A DNA stretch of 64,000 nt from positions 186,001 to 250,000 of the forward strand of contig NZ_PNXY01000003.1 of the NCBI RefSeq assembly GCF_002879865.1, in the 5' to 3' direction. This document shows, in pieces, positions 19,397-29,387 of this stretch. The notes below the pieces were generated by a model, which saw only the letters and a list, made by a program, of their open reading frames with translations, was not told the origin of the DNA and ran no database searches. The stretch comes from Paraburkholderia rhynchosiae. Lineage in GTDB: Bacteria > Pseudomonadota > Gammaproteobacteria > Burkholderiales > Burkholderiaceae. How positions within the stretch are numbered: the first letter of the stretch is position 1; every line of letters begins with the position of its first letter. Both the position numbers and the translations under genes were made by a program.

Positions 19397-20710
19397 ATGC
19401 CGCCTGCCGCTTTCTCCACCGCTATCTCCAGCGTTTCTACCGGCGCTGCGCCTTCCGTTCCCGCCGCTGCTTCCACGCTCTCAGCTCGTCCGTCAGACCT
19501 GCACGGCTCCGATCCTCACAGCCGCCGCGCCGCGCGGGTGCTCGCCGTATGCCAGGCGCTGTATACGTCGTCGGTGTCGATCGATCTCACGCTGACTGGT
19601 CTGGTCGGCTACACGCTCGCCGACGACAAGGCGCTCGCGACGCTGCCCTTCTCGCTGATCACAGTGGCCGCCGCGCTGACGACGATCTTCGCGTCGTTCC
19701 TGATGGCGCGCATCGGCCGTCGCGCGGGTTTCATGCTCGGCGCGGGCGTCGGCGCGCTGGGCGGCGCGGTTTCCGTGTGGGCGATCTTCCATCACGACTT
19801 CTGGGCGTTTTGTGCGGGCACATCGACGGTCGGGGTGTTTCAGGCATTCGCCCAGTACTACCGGCTCGCCGCGGCGGACGCCGTTGGCCTCGAAGGCAAA
19901 AGCCGCGCTATTTCGACGGTGCTCACGGGCGGCGTGGTCGCGGCCGTGTGCGGCCCGCTTCTCGCCGCATGGAGCAAGGACTGGCTCGCGCCAGTGGCCT
20001 TTGCCGGGTCGTACGCGCTCGTCACCGGACTCGGACTCGCGTCGATTGTTCTGTTGATGCTGCTCTATCGCCACGTGACGCCCGCCGTGGCTGCGGCCAG
20101 ACCGCACGAAGCCGCCCGGCCGCTCGGCGAAATCGTCCGGCAGCCGATCTTCGCGGCGGCGCTTGCCAATAACGCGCTCGGCTATGCCGTGATGACGTTC
20201 GTGATGACGGCGACGCCGATCGCGGCCGTCGCTTGCGGGCACAGCATCGGCGACGGCGCGGCGATCATCCAGTGGCACCTGGTCGGCATGTTCGCGCCGT
20301 CGCTGTTTTCCGCGCGGCTCATCAAACGCTTCGGCGTGCTGCCGGTGATCGGCGCGGGGATCGTTCTGTCGGCGCTGTGCGGCGTATTCGCGTTGCGTTC
20401 GACCGATCTGCCGCATTTCTACGCGGCGCTTGCGTGCCTGGGCGTCGGCTGGAATTTCATGTTCGTCGGCGGCTCGACGCTGCTCGCGCAGTCGTACAGG
20501 CCGTCCGAGCGGGCCAAGACACAAGCCACCAGCGAATTCACGACGTTTGCCTGTTCCGCACTCGGTTCCCTGTTCGCCGGGCAATTGTTGACCCGCTTCG
20601 GCTGGGCGACGATCAATGCGGCGATTTTCCCGCTGCTGGGCGCGGCGGCGCTCGCCACGCTGGCCTACGCGTGGTCGTTGAAGCGGCGCGCGGCCGGAGG
20701 GCTTGTGTGA
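19397..20710 (+). CDS. major facilitator superfamily transporter
   Basis: 437 residues with a hydrophilic Ser/Ala-rich N-terminus (about 45 residues) and then 11-12 membrane segments. The loop MARIGRRAGFMLGAGVGALGG is the MFS motif A region between helices 2 and 3. Resembles YfcJ/arabinose-efflux-like Burkholderia MFS proteins; substrate unknown. A shorter start inside the N-terminus is possible. Its stop shares one base with the ATG of the downstream GlxA-type regulator (TGATG), so the two are coupled. Confidence 0.85.
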   Translation: MPPAAFSTAISSVSTGAAPSVPAAASTLSARPSDLHGSDPHSRRAARVLAVCQALYTSSVSIDLTLTGLVGYTLADDKALATLPFSLITVAAALTTIFASFLMARIGRRAGFMLGAGVGALGGAVSVWAIFHHDFWAFCAGTSTVGVFQAFAQYYRLAAADAVGLEGKSRAISTVLTGGVVAAVCGPLLAAWSKDWLAPVAFAGSYALVTGLGLASIVLLMLLYRHVTPAVAAARPHEAARPLGEIVRQPIFAAALANNALGYAVMTFVMTATPIAAVACGHSIGDGAAIIQWHLVGMFAPSLFSARLIKRFGVLPVIGAGIVLSALCGVFALRSTDLPHFYAALACLGVGWNFMFVGGSTLLAQSYRPSERAKTQATSEFTTFACSALGSLFAGQLLTRFGWATINAAIFPLLGAAALATLAYAWSLKRRAAGGLV

Positions 20711-21822
20711 TGAGCGTGCGTCATGTCGTGTTTGCCGTCGCGCCCGGTCTTGTATTGCTCGACGCGTGCGGCCCGCTCGAAGCGTTCTGGCGCGCCGAAC
20801 TGACGATGGCCGCGAGCGATTCTGCTGCGGCCACGCCTTCGTCTACTCCTACGTCTACGCGGCCGGTGGCCTACCGCACGACGGTTGCCTCGATCGAAGG
20901 TGGTGTCTTGCAGACCTTTCCGGGCCTGCCGGTCGTGACAGAACGGCTCGACTCGCTGGACGCCGAGCCGATCGACACGCTCATCGTGCCCGGCATTCCG
21001 GTCGATGAGAATTGCACGCTGCAGCCGGAGCTGGTCGCGTGGATCAGGCGCAATGCGCCGCGCGCACGCCGCGTGTGCTCGGTTTGCACGGGCGCGTTCT
21101 ATCTGGCCGCGGCGGGGCTCCTGGACGGCCGCCGCGCGACCACGCACTGGCGCGACGCGCCGCATCTCGCGCGCCGTTTCCCCAACGTCCAGGTGGATGC
21201 CGATCCGATCTTCATCCGCGATGCGAGCCTTGACAGAGCGAGAAGCGAGGGCGAAGGCGAAGGCGTGGTCTGGACTTCAGCAGGCGTGACGGCGGGCATC
21301 GACCTCGCACTGGCGCTGATCGAAGAAGACCTCGGTCATGCCGTCGCGATGCAGGCCGCGCGGCGCCTCGTCGTCTTCATGAAGCGGCCGGGCGGCCAGT
21401 CGCAGTTCAGCGCGGCGTTGGCGGCGCAGGCGTCGGCGGGCGGGCCGTTCGAGGCCTTGCATAGCTGGATGGCCGCACATTTACGCGACGACCTTTCGGT
21501 CGAGCGTCTCGCCGAGCGCGCGCGGATGACGCCGCGGACCTTCGCGCGCCGTTATGTCGACGAAGTGGGCCGCACGCCGGCCAGGACCGTGTCGGCGCTG
21601 CGGCTCGAAGCGGCTTCGCGGGCGCTGGCCGAATCGCGCCGGCCGCTCAAGCGGATCGCGCTCGAGTGCGGTTTCGGCAGCGAGCAGAACTTGCGGCGGG
21701 CGTTTGTGCGGCGCTTCGGCGTGCTGCCGCTCGACTATCGCGAGCGGTTCATGTCGGCGGTCGCGCCGCCGTCCGCGAGCGGGGCCCATGCGATGGTGGA
21801 CGCCGGCTACCAGGCCCGCTGA
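20710..21822 (+). CDS. GlxA-family AraC-type regulator with DJ-1/PfpI domain
   Basis: 370 residues. N-terminal DJ-1/PfpI-like domain (1-205) with LLDACGPLEAFWRA, DTLIVPGIP and the nucleophile-elbow region VCSVCTGAFYLAAAGLLDGRRATTHW; C-terminal AraC HTH (about 255-355) with LSVERLAERARMTPRTFARRYV and PLKRIALECGFGSEQNLRRAFVRRFG. A Ser/Thr-Pro insert near 50 is unusual. The start is fixed by the TGATG overlap with the MFS gene; the long upstream open frame is antisense-like noise. Likely controls the coupled transporter; the signal is unknown. Confidence 0.88.
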   Translation: MSVRHVVFAVAPGLVLLDACGPLEAFWRAELTMAASDSAAATPSSTPTSTRPVAYRTTVASIEGGVLQTFPGLPVVTERLDSLDAEPIDTLIVPGIPVDENCTLQPELVAWIRRNAPRARRVCSVCTGAFYLAAAGLLDGRRATTHWRDAPHLARRFPNVQVDADPIFIRDASLDRARSEGEGEGVVWTSAGVTAGIDLALALIEEDLGHAVAMQAARRLVVFMKRPGGQSQFSAALAAQASAGGPFEALHSWMAAHLRDDLSVERLAERARMTPRTFARRYVDEVGRTPARTVSALRLEAASRALAESRRPLKRIALECGFGSEQNLRRAFVRRFGVLPLDYRERFMSAVAPPSASGAHAMVDAGYQAR

Positions 21823-22006
21823 ACGGGAGCGCGTGGGAGAATCGCCGCGGTGAGCAATGCTGGCACGCCACCGTGACGGGACGAGATTTGCTACGCCGTC
21901 CACTTCCCTCGCCGAACGACAGCGCCGCCCGAGAATCACTCCATTCCGACAAATCATTCCGCGCTGCCATGCCGGACAATTGCCGACGCCGTCAATATTG
22001 CGCTCG

Positions 22007-22012
22007 TATAAT
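22007..22012 (+). promoter_or_regulatory. candidate -10 box for the thioesterase gene
   Basis: Perfect TATAAT 38 nt before the ATG at 22050; the nearest -35-like TTGCCG (21980-21985) is spaced 21 nt, too far for a standard promoter. Confidence 0.4.
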
Positions 22013-22049
22013 TGCCTCCTTTCAATGCATCCGATTGACCGGAGTCAAG

Positions 22050-22556
22050 ATGAGCACCCATCCCTCAGCGCCGCTGGACCGTTCCGAAACCACCTTCCGT
22101 TTTCTAGCGGAACCCAGCTCGGTCAACTTCGGCGGCAAGGTGCACGGCGGCGCGCTGATGAAGTGGATCGACGAAACCGCCTATGCTTGCGCGGCGGTGT
22201 GGTCGGGGCGCTATTGCGTGACGGTCAGCGTCGGCAATATCCGTTTCCGTCGACCGATTCTGGTCGGCAATCTCGTCGAATTGCGTGCGCGCGTCGTGAC
22301 GACGGGCCGCACCAGCATGCACATTCATGTGTCGGTGCAGGCCGGCGATCCGAAGGGCGGCGAGTTGCTGCAAACCACCGATTGTCTCGTGGTGATGGTC
22401 GCGGTCAACGAGAACGGGCACCCGGTGCCGGTGCCCGCGTTCGTTCCGGAAACCGACGAACAGAAACGCCTCGCGAAGTACGCGATGGACGTCAAGGAAG
22501 CGCTCGACGCGATCGTCGAACTGAAGCCCGAAGAAGTGGCGCAGGGCAAGGTCTGA
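22050..22556 (+). CDS. acyl-CoA thioesterase, hot-dog fold (YciA-like)
   Basis: Hydrolyses acyl-CoA to free acid and CoA. 168 residues starting MSTHPSAPLDRSETTF; GGAG lies about 6 nt before the ATG. The hot-dog signature is clear: NFGGKVHGGALMKWIDETAYACAAVWSG, with the catalytic acidic residue in the WIDE helix, and RPILVGNLVELRARVVTTGRTSM. An acidic C-terminal helix (KYAMDVKEALDAIVELKPEEV) follows. Single gene, convergent to fumC. Substrate chain length cannot be told from sequence. Confidence 0.92.
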   Translation: MSTHPSAPLDRSETTFRFLAEPSSVNFGGKVHGGALMKWIDETAYACAAVWSGRYCVTVSVGNIRFRRPILVGNLVELRARVVTTGRTSMHIHVSVQAGDPKGGELLQTTDCLVVMVAVNENGHPVPVPAFVPETDEQKRLAKYAMDVKEALDAIVELKPEEVAQGKV

Positions 22557-22709
22557 GCGGCGCTTGCCGGCGTTGACCTGGGCGCGGTGAACGGAGGCGG
22601 CGAATCATAGCCGGCGAATCGGTGGCCGCGAAGCAGAGCGCAGAAAGCAGTCGCCGCGAAGCACTGGCCGATGAGGGCATTCTCCCGGCTGCCGATATCG
22701 GATCAAACC

Positions 22710-22732
22710 GGGCGACTCACCGCGAGTCGCCC
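22710..22732. terminator. hairpin between convergent thioesterase and fumC genes
   Basis: Perfect 9-bp stem GGGCGACTC/GAGTCGCCC with 5-nt loop; no T run, so a weak or rho-assisted terminator. Confidence 0.45.
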
Positions 22733-22766
22733 AAAGTCGCGAAGCGTCCGAGCGGCTAAGCGCCGT

Positions 22767-24167
22767 TCACGGCGTCGAGTGTCCGACCATGTCGTTCGGC
22801 CGCACCCATTCGTCGAACTGCTGCTCGGTCACATAGCCGAGCGCAAGCGCCGCGGCCTTCAATGTGGTGCCTTCCTTGTGCGCCTTCTTTGCGATCTGCG
22901 CGGCCTTGTCATAGCCGATGTGCGGATTGAGCGCCGTCACGAGCATGAGCGATTCGTTGAGCAGCGTGTCGATGCGCTCGCGATTCGGCTCGATGCCGAC
23001 CGCACAGTTCTCGTTGAAACTATGAACGCCGTCGGTGAGCAGGCGGATCGATTGCAGCACGTTGTGCGCGATCATCGGCCGGAATACGTTGAGCTCGAAG
23101 TTACCGCTCGCGCCGCCGATATTCACCGCGACGTCGTTGCCGAACACTTGCGAACACAACATCGTCAAGGCTTCGGACTGCGTGGGATTGACCTTGCCCG
23201 GCATGATCGAGCTGCCCGGTTCGTTCTCCGGAATCGACAGCTCGCCGAGGCCGCAGCGCGGGCCGCTCGCGAGCCAGCGGATGTCGTTGGCGATCTTGTT
23301 CAGGCTCGCAGCCACCGTCTTCAGCGCGCCATGGGCGAACACCAGCGCATCGGCCGCGGCCATTACTTCGAATTTGTTGGGTGCGGAAACGAACGGCACG
23401 CCGCTCAGCTTGGCGATCGCGGCCGCGACCTTCTCCGCGAACTGCGGATGCGCGTTCAAACCGGTGCCGACCGCCGTGCCGCCCTGCGCGAGTTCATACA
23501 GATGCGGTAGTGTCGACTCCACATGGCGAACGCCATGATCGAGTTGCGCGACGTAGCCTGAAAACTCCTGGCCGAGCGTGAGCGGCGTTGCATCCTGCAA
23601 GTGTGTGCGGCCGATCTTGACGATATCGACGAAGGCTTTGGCCTTGCCGTCGAGCGTGTCGCGCAGCGTCTTCAGCGCGGGCAGCAGATGCTTGACGATG
23701 CCGTACGCGGCGGCCACATGCATGGCCGTGGGAAACACGTCGTTCGACGACTGGCCGCGATTCACGTCGTCGTTCGGATGCACTTTGCGCGCTTCGCCGC
23801 GCTCGCCGCCGAGCAGTTCGCTGGCGCGATTCGCGATCACCTCGTTCAGGTTCATGTTGGTCTGCGTGCCGGAGCCGGTTTGCCAGACCGCAAGCGGAAA
23901 TTCTTCGGAATGCTTGCCGTCGATGATCTCGTCGGCTGCCTGCATGATCGCGCGGGCTTTCGTTTCGTCCAGCACGCCGAGACCCAGGTTCACCTCGGCC
24001 GCGGCGCGCTTGATCACGGCGAGCGCGGTGATCAGTTCCGGCGATTGCTTCTCGGTGGAAATGCGGAAATTCTGCAGCGAGCGCTGCGTCTGCGCGCCCC
24101 ATAGGCGAGCGTTCGGCACGGCGATTTCACCGAACGTGTCGCGCTCCATTCGTACGTCTTCAGTCAT
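22767..24167 (-). CDS. fumC: class II fumarate hydratase
   Basis: Interconverts fumarate and malate in the TCA cycle; iron-independent, homotetrameric. 466 residues. Superfamily signature [13 protein letters not shown] contains the catalytic serine; [19 protein letters not shown] and [20 protein letters not shown] are intact. Start [15 protein letters not shown] with GGAG upstream. It follows the PLD-family gene by 14 nt on the same strand, so the two are probably co-transcribed. Confidence 0.97.
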   Translation of the reverse strand: MTEDVRMERDTFGEIAVPNARLWGAQTQRSLQNFRISTEKQSPELITALAVIKRAAAEVNLGLGVLDETKARAIMQAADEIIDGKHSEEFPLAVWQTGSGTQTNMNLNEVIANRASELLGGERGEARKVHPNDDVNRGQSSNDVFPTAMHVAAAYGIVKHLLPALKTLRDTLDGKAKAFVDIVKIGRTHLQDATPLTLGQEFSGYVAQLDHGVRHVESTLPHLYELAQGGTAVGTGLNAHPQFAEKVAAAIAKLSGVPFVSAPNKFEVMAAADALVFAHGALKTVAASLNKIANDIRWLASGPRCGLGELSIPENEPGSSIMPGKVNPTQSEALTMLCSQVFGNDVAVNIGGASGNFELNVFRPMIAHNVLQSIRLLTDGVHSFNENCAVGIEPNRERIDTLLNESLMLVTALNPHIGYDKAAQIAKKAHKEGTTLKAAALALGYVTEQQFDEWVRPNDMVGHSTP

Positions 24168-24181
24168 GGTTCAACTCCGCT

Positions 24182-25831
24182 TTAAAGTTGTGCGTTGACC
24201 GGCAACAGGGAGAATAGCGCCGTTAGGGCGTTCCGGTATAACCCTGCCTGCGGATCGAAAATATAGGTGCGGCGCGTGCCGTCTTCGACATCGGTCCACA
24301 CGAGCGGCGACAGCGGCGCACCGATCGAACGAAGATAGGCCAGCTGCGCCGCGTCCGCGAGCGTGACGCGATAGCTTTCCTGCGGCGCCGTGGCGCGATC
24401 GAAAATGTCCGCGACCTGCGCCGCGAGCTGCGGACTGTGAATCACGAGCGCGAGTTCGGTATTCAGATGCGTCGAGCGCGGATCAAGGTTCATCGAGCCG
24501 ATCACCAGGATGCGCCGGTCGATCACATAGGTCTTGGCATGCAGGCTCGCGCGCGAACGCGATCCTGCGAAACCCGCCGGCGGCGTCTCCTGCCGCGGCC
24601 TGAACTCATATAACTCGACGCCCTGTTGCAGCAGCGGCACGCGAAACGGGCTATAGCCCGCTTGCACGGCGACCGCGTCGGTGGCGGCAAGCGAATTCGT
24701 GAGGATAGCTACGCGCACGCCTCGGTGCGTGAGCGCGCCGAGCGCCTTGACGCCCGTATCGTGCGGAACGAAGTAGGGCGAAACGACCAGTAGATCCTTG
24801 TGCGCATCTTTCATCAGTTCGCCGAGCCGCTTCATCGGCGGACTTACGTAATCCGGCGACGGATTTTCTATCTTCTCCGGCTCGTCCACCTTGAACTCCG
24901 CGTGCGCCCACGTCAGGCCGAGTTGCCTCGCCGCGATCTGCGCGGCGAGTGGTGTCGCGTTCAGCGGCCTGGCATTGTACGGATCGGCGTTCGTGCGCCA
25001 GTGCTGACGCAAATCGTCGCGAGTCTGGTCGAGTTCCTTCGCGTCGAACTTCTGGGTGTTCAGCGCGCGCAGCGGATAGGCGACCTTGCTGTTCCAGAAC
25101 TCGTCGAAGCTTGCGGAGATGTCGGCGGTGATCGGGCCGGCGGCCAGCACGTCGATGTCGCGGAATTGCAGCACTTCGCTCGCGCTGAAGTATTCGTCGC
25201 CGAGATTGCGGCCGCCGATAATCGCCACCTGGTTGTCCGCGATCATCGCCTTGTTATGCATGCGGCGCGTGAAGTGGCCGATCTGCGTGAAAAGGTTCGT
25301 GGTGCGCTCGAACACGTCTTCGTGCGCGCTGCCGAACGGATTGAAAACGCGAATCTCGATGTTCTTGTGTGAATTGAGGCCCGCCATGATGCTGTCGATG
25401 TCCTTGAAATTCAGGTCGTCGACCAGCATGCGCACGCGCACGCCATGATCCGCCGCATAGAGCGCGGCGCCGAGCAGCAGTTTGCCGGTGGTGTCCTCGT
25501 TGGCGATGTAGTACTGCATGTCGAGCGTTTTCGTCGCCGCACGGGCGAGCGCAATGCGCATCTGCAATGCGTCGGTGCCGCTCGAGAGCACGCGAAAGCC
25601 GGACTCGCCGGGATGCGCGGCCTGAAGAGGTTCAAGGGCCGCGCGAAGCGGCGTGTTTTCCGTGGCGGGCAGCGCGTGAGTGACCGGGCGGTCGAACGCG
25701 GTAGCGGGCGGTTTGTCCGCGCAGGCGGTCATAAGTGCTGAGGCGCAGCACAGCAGGAAGAATTGTCTCGCGAAGCGGATTGCCCGCGTTCGCTGCGTCG
25801 CGGTCTGCTGATGTTTACTATGCCACTGCAC
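24182..25831 (-). CDS. phospholipase D-family lipoprotein (cardiolipin synthase-like)
   Basis: 549 residues. Start is GTG at 25831, preceded by AAGGGGA. N-terminus has a hydrophobic run and lipobox LMTAC, so it is likely a lipoprotein facing the periplasm. Two HxKx4D motifs are complete: MHNKAMIADNQVAIIGGRN and LHAKTYVIDRRILVIGSMN. This matches the periplasm-facing PLD proteins related to cardiolipin synthase ClsC rather than membrane-embedded ClsA. Probable substrate: phospholipids. In an operon with fumC, which has no obvious link. Confidence 0.87.
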   Translation of the reverse strand: MQWHSKHQQTATQRTRAIRFARQFFLLCCASALMTACADKPPATAFDRPVTHALPATENTPLRAALEPLQAAHPGESGFRVLSSGTDALQMRIALARAATKTLDMQYYIANEDTTGKLLLGAALYAADHGVRVRMLVDDLNFKDIDSIMAGLNSHKNIEIRVFNPFGSAHEDVFERTTNLFTQIGHFTRRMHNKAMIADNQVAIIGGRNLGDEYFSASEVLQFRDIDVLAAGPITADISASFDEFWNSKVAYPLRALNTQKFDAKELDQTRDDLRQHWRTNADPYNARPLNATPLAAQIAARQLGLTWAHAEFKVDEPEKIENPSPDYVSPPMKRLGELMKDAHKDLLVVSPYFVPHDTGVKALGALTHRGVRVAILTNSLAATDAVAVQAGYSPFRVPLLQQGVELYEFRPRQETPPAGFAGSRSRASLHAKTYVIDRRILVIGSMNLDPRSTHLNTELALVIHSPQLAAQVADIFDRATAPQESYRVTLADAAQLAYLRSIGAPLSPLVWTDVEDGTRRTYIFDPQAGLYRNALTALFSLLPVNAQL

Positions 25832-26104
25832 GCTCTTTCCCCTTATTGTTCAGGCTTCTTCCCGGCAGCGCGGATGCTTTCGCGCGCGCGCTGCCGAGAA
25901 ATCCATTCTAAGGGGAATCGGGCCGCTGGGCTCTCCCTCGCGGCATGAGGGCGGCGTCGCTGGTTTTACGGCTCGCTTGGCTCTCGTGCGATGAATCGTC
26001 AAGCGGGTACGTCGGCTATGGAACAGGTGCTGCTGCCGTTCCGGCACCGTGGCAATCACCGCAGCGTGACGCCGTTGGGAGCGGTCGAAAGCCGTCAGAC
26101 GCGC

Positions 26105-27052
26105 TCAGTGTTCAGCACAAGTTCGCTGTCGGCATGGGTCGAGCCGTTCGGCGGGCGTCCGGCCCAGAATCCGGCGAGCAGCGAACCCGACAGGTTGTGC
26201 CAGACCGAAAAAGGCGCCCGGCAACGCGGCGATCGGCGTGAAGTCAACCTTGCCGAGCGTCGCGGCGAGCCCAGAGTTCTGCATGTCGACTTCGATGGCG
26301 AGCGTGCGGCACACGGCTTCGTCGAAACCGAGCAGACGGCCGCCCCAATAGCCACCGACGAGGCCGATGCCTGTATGCAGCACCACGCCGAGCATCACCA
26401 CAAGACCAACGGACGCGATGCTCTTTTGCGTGCCGCCCACCACCGCGCCGATGATCAGCACAATAGCGACCATCGAAACGAGCGGCAGCGCCGGTTCGAT
26501 CTTGCGTACTACCTTGCCGAACACATGATTGACCACGAGGCCGACGACGATCGGTAGCGCGACGATCTGCAGGATGCTCATCAACATGCCGTGGACGTCG
26601 ACGGCAATCGACGCGTCAACGTAAAGACGCGTGAGCAGCGGCGTCGCGAACACGCCAACGAGCGTGGACAACGCACTGATCGTCACCGACAACGCGACGT
26701 CGCCGCGCGCCAGATAGATCATCACGTTCGACGCCGTGCCGCTTGCGACGCTGCCGACCAGCACCATGCCGGCAGTCAGATCGGGCGGCATGCGCAACGC
26801 CTTCGCGATCACCCAGGCGGCGAGCGGCATCACGAGGTAATGCAGCACGATGCCCGCAATCACGGGCGCGGGTCGCGTGAAGACGCGCTGAAAGTCAGCG
26901 ACGGACGGCGTGACCCCCATCGCCAGCATGATGATGGTGAGTAGCGTCGTGACGTGTGGAGCGATGCCGGCAAACGAAGCCGGCAAGAAGTATGCGGCGA
27001 CCGAAACGAACACGGCCCAGAATGGGAACAGACGGGCGATGCGGGCAAGCAT
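26105..27052 (-). CDS. bile acid:Na+ symporter (BASS) family transporter with a C-terminal frameshift
   Basis: Predicted Na+-coupled organic anion or ketopantoate-type transporter. 315 residues as read, eight to nine membrane segments; [41 protein letters not shown] and [14 protein letters not shown] are family blocks. After [12 protein letters not shown] the reading changes to [12 protein letters not shown]..., which is not like the family. The expected ending [21 protein letters not shown] lies in another frame and stops at 26095. Removing one T from the T5 run at 26208-26212 restores it. Sequencing error, a real mutation or slippage cannot be told apart from sequence. Gene is 87 nt after the MATE gene on the same strand. 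Confidence 0.82.
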   Translation of the reverse strand: MLARIARLFPFWAVFVSVAAYFLPASFAGIAPHVTTLLTIIMLAMGVTPSVADFQRVFTRPAPVIAGIVLHYLVMPLAAWVIAKALRMPPDLTAGMVLVGSVASGTASNVMIYLARGDVALSVTISALSTLVGVFATPLLTRLYVDASIAVDVHGMLMSILQIVALPIVVGLVVNHVFGKVVRKIEPALPLVSMVAIVLIIGAVVGGTQKSIASVGLVVMLGVVLHTGIGLVGGYWGGRLLGFDEAVCRTLAIEVDMQNSGLAATLGKVDFTPIAALPGAFFGLAQPVGFAARRILGRTPAERLDPCRQRTCAEH

Positions 27053-27139
27053 GAGGCAACGTCCCTGGTTGTGTTTATGGTGAGAAACGAGGGTCGAGTT
27101 TCGCTCGGGAGCGAGTGCCGGACAGGTGAGCGGCGGCGG

Positions 27140-28552
27140 TCAAACCGACGCCGCAGGCGGCGCGTCCGCCGTCGCCGGCACGCGCCGCAAGCTCAGCTTG
27201 TGAAAGCGCAGCGTCATCAGCAGCGCGACACTCGCGAGGCCAGCCGCGAGTCCCCACCACAACCCGCGAGCGCCGAGCCCGAAATGAAACGCGAGCGTAT
27301 AGCCGGTCGGAAAGCCGATCACCCAGTAGCCGAACGCGGCGGCGATCATCGGTATGCGGGTGTCTTTCAGGCCTCGCAGGCAGCCTGAGCCGACCGTCTG
27401 CATGCCGTCGACGATCTGGAAAATCGCGGCCACGCCGAGCAGCGAACTGGCGAGCGCCACGGTTGCCGCGTTGGCCGGGTCGTCGAGATGCAAGTACAGG
27501 CCGACGATCCAATGCGGCGCGGCAATCAGCACGATCCCCGACAGCGTCATGAAGCCCACGCCGAGCGCGAGCGCGACGAAGCCCGCGTGGCGCGCGGCGA
27601 GCGGCTGACCCGCGCCGGACCAGAAGCTGACTCTCACATTCGCCGCCTGGCCGATCGCGAGCGGCACCATGAACGCCACCGACGCGACATTCAGCGCGAT
27701 CTGATGCGCAGCCAGTTGCGACTCGCCGAGCAGGCCGACCATCAGGCCGGTCGCGAGAAAGAGCGTGGACTCGACGCCGTAGGTGATCGCGACCGGCCAG
27801 CCGATGCCGAACAGTTCGCCCATCAACGGCACATTGGGGCGCGTGGCGACAACGAAGTGGCGATAGCGCGGCCGCAGGTGCAAAAGCGCCATCAGCACGA
27901 GCGCGGTGAGCCAAACGGTGATGGAAGTCGCGGCCGCGGAGCCCAGAAAGCCGAGCCGCGGCAGGCCGTAGGCGCCGTGAATCAGTCCGTAGTTCAGAAA
28001 GCCGTTCACGCCGACGCTTGCAAGCGACACGCCGAGGAGCCGCCGCGCCGCGCCGATCGCTGGCAGAAACGAACGCATCAGGCCCACGCCGATCAGGCTG
28101 CCGAGCGCGCCCCAGCGCAGCACCGCCGCGTATTCGCCGACGTTGTGCGCGAGCAGCGCGGGTTCGCCGAACGCAAGCAGGATCGGCGTCGCGAACGACA
28201 GCAGCGCGAACGCCGGCACCGACAGCAGCACCGAGAGCACAAAGCCCGTCCAGTAAATGTGCGGCACGCGGCTTTCGTCCTGCGCGCCGCGCGCATGCGA
28301 GACGCTCACGCTGACGGACGTCAGCACGCCCTGAAGCAGCGTTACGACGACGAAGAACAGATTGGCGCCCAGACCACCAGCCGCGAGCGCGTCGGGGCCG
28401 AGGGAGCCGAGCAGGATCGTGTCGGTGACGCCCATCGCCATTTGCGACAGTTGCGCGATGGCGAGCGGCGCCGCGAGCCGGGCGGTGTCGGCGGCGTGGC
28501 GGGATAAAGTCGGCGGACGGGTGGCCACCCGGGTGAAGCCGGATTGAGTCAT
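27140..28552 (-). CDS. MATE family multidrug efflux pump (NorM-like)
   Basis: 470 residues with about 12 membrane segments arranged as two similar halves; exports cationic drugs using Na+ or H+. Family patterns: LAAPLAIAQLSQMAMGVTDTILLGSLGPDALAAGGLG in the first half, and the equivalent GWPVAITYGVESTLFLATGLMVGLLGESQLAAHQIALN in the second. It lies upstream of the BASS gene on the same strand. No regulator is adjacent. The coupling ion cannot be decided from sequence. Confidence 0.9.
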   Translation of the reverse strand: MTQSGFTRVATRPPTLSRHAADTARLAAPLAIAQLSQMAMGVTDTILLGSLGPDALAAGGLGANLFFVVVTLLQGVLTSVSVSVSHARGAQDESRVPHIYWTGFVLSVLLSVPAFALLSFATPILLAFGEPALLAHNVGEYAAVLRWGALGSLIGVGLMRSFLPAIGAARRLLGVSLASVGVNGFLNYGLIHGAYGLPRLGFLGSAAATSITVWLTALVLMALLHLRPRYRHFVVATRPNVPLMGELFGIGWPVAITYGVESTLFLATGLMVGLLGESQLAAHQIALNVASVAFMVPLAIGQAANVRVSFWSGAGQPLAARHAGFVALALGVGFMTLSGIVLIAAPHWIVGLYLHLDDPANAATVALASSLLGVAAIFQIVDGMQTVGSGCLRGLKDTRIPMIAAAFGYWVIGFPTGYTLAFHFGLGARGLWWGLAAGLASVALLMTLRFHKLSLRRVPATADAPPAASV

Positions 28553-28853
28553 GGAGCGCGTGCTAGTTGACGGAATGGCGACATCGTGACGGCCGCTGCG
28601 ACAGGCGCGAGAGGCATGCCAGGCGCGACAGACGCGGGCGCGGCCCGATGCGGCGGCTCGCGGGCCTCACGATGGCGCGAGGTAGCGCGCTTAGCGCGAA
28701 TTTCTCGCCGAGCCGGCAGCCGGCGATGTCAGCCAATGGTTTGTCAGGGAGAACTGACAGCTTATTGCGTGACCGCGGCAATGTCGATGGCAGAAGCACG
28801 TTTTTGGTGCGCGCTCCTGCTGCGGATTCTCGTGGTTCGGAGAGCGGCGCGGG
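28553..28853. other. 301-nt intergenic region
   Basis: Lies between the MATE gene and the S4-domain gene. No supported gene, no terminator with a T run, and no clear promoter; only a short CCGGC/GCCGG inverted repeat. Confidence 0.5.
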
Positions 28854-29072
28854 TCAGGCTTCGTGGACGGCAATCCGTGTATCGCCGAGCAGCACCACCT
28901 GCCCCGCGCGGATCTTGCACGTCTTACGCGTTTCGACGCGGCCATCCACGGTCACCGCGCCGTCGGCCACCATCATTTTTGCCGAGCCACCACTGTCCGC
29001 GAGCCCCGTTATCTTCAGGAGATTGTGGAGTTCGACATAGTCGCCGGTGAGCGTGAAATCGAGGTTTGGCAT
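28854..29072 (-). CDS. S4 RNA-binding domain protein (YbcJ-like)
   Basis: 72 residues from the ATG at 29072: MPNLDFTLTGDYVELHNLLKITGLADSGGSAKMMV, then VTVDGRVETRKTCKIRAGQVVLLGD. This is a stand-alone S4 domain, as in E. coli YbcJ, expected to bind structured RNA. The open frame extends 51 codons further upstream, but those residues do not fit the S4 fold. Single gene; the direct RNA target is unknown. Confidence 0.88.
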   Translation of the reverse strand: MPNLDFTLTGDYVELHNLLKITGLADSGGSAKMMVADGAVTVDGRVETRKTCKIRAGQVVLLGDTRIAVHEA

Positions 29073-29387
29073 GGGGTTTGCGCCTTCAGGCAAAGGGTTC
29101 GCATCATAAGCCACAAGCTTGCTCCGAAGAAGGCGCGGCGTCTCACTCCGGTATTCGCGGACGCCTCGCAAGCGAATGCAAGCAGTTGTTATGTGCTTGT
29201 CAGAAAGTGAAATGTCGCGTAACACCGGTCGCCACGCAAGGACTTCACTCGTAAAGTCCGTCTCTGTAGGAAAGCTTGCCGGATCATGTTCAGCTGTGAG
29301 CAGACCGGATAGGCGTCCACCATGCGCCGCAGCGCGATGCCGGACGACCCGACCGCGTCACAACAACTTTAGAGAGAGGTATTTGCC

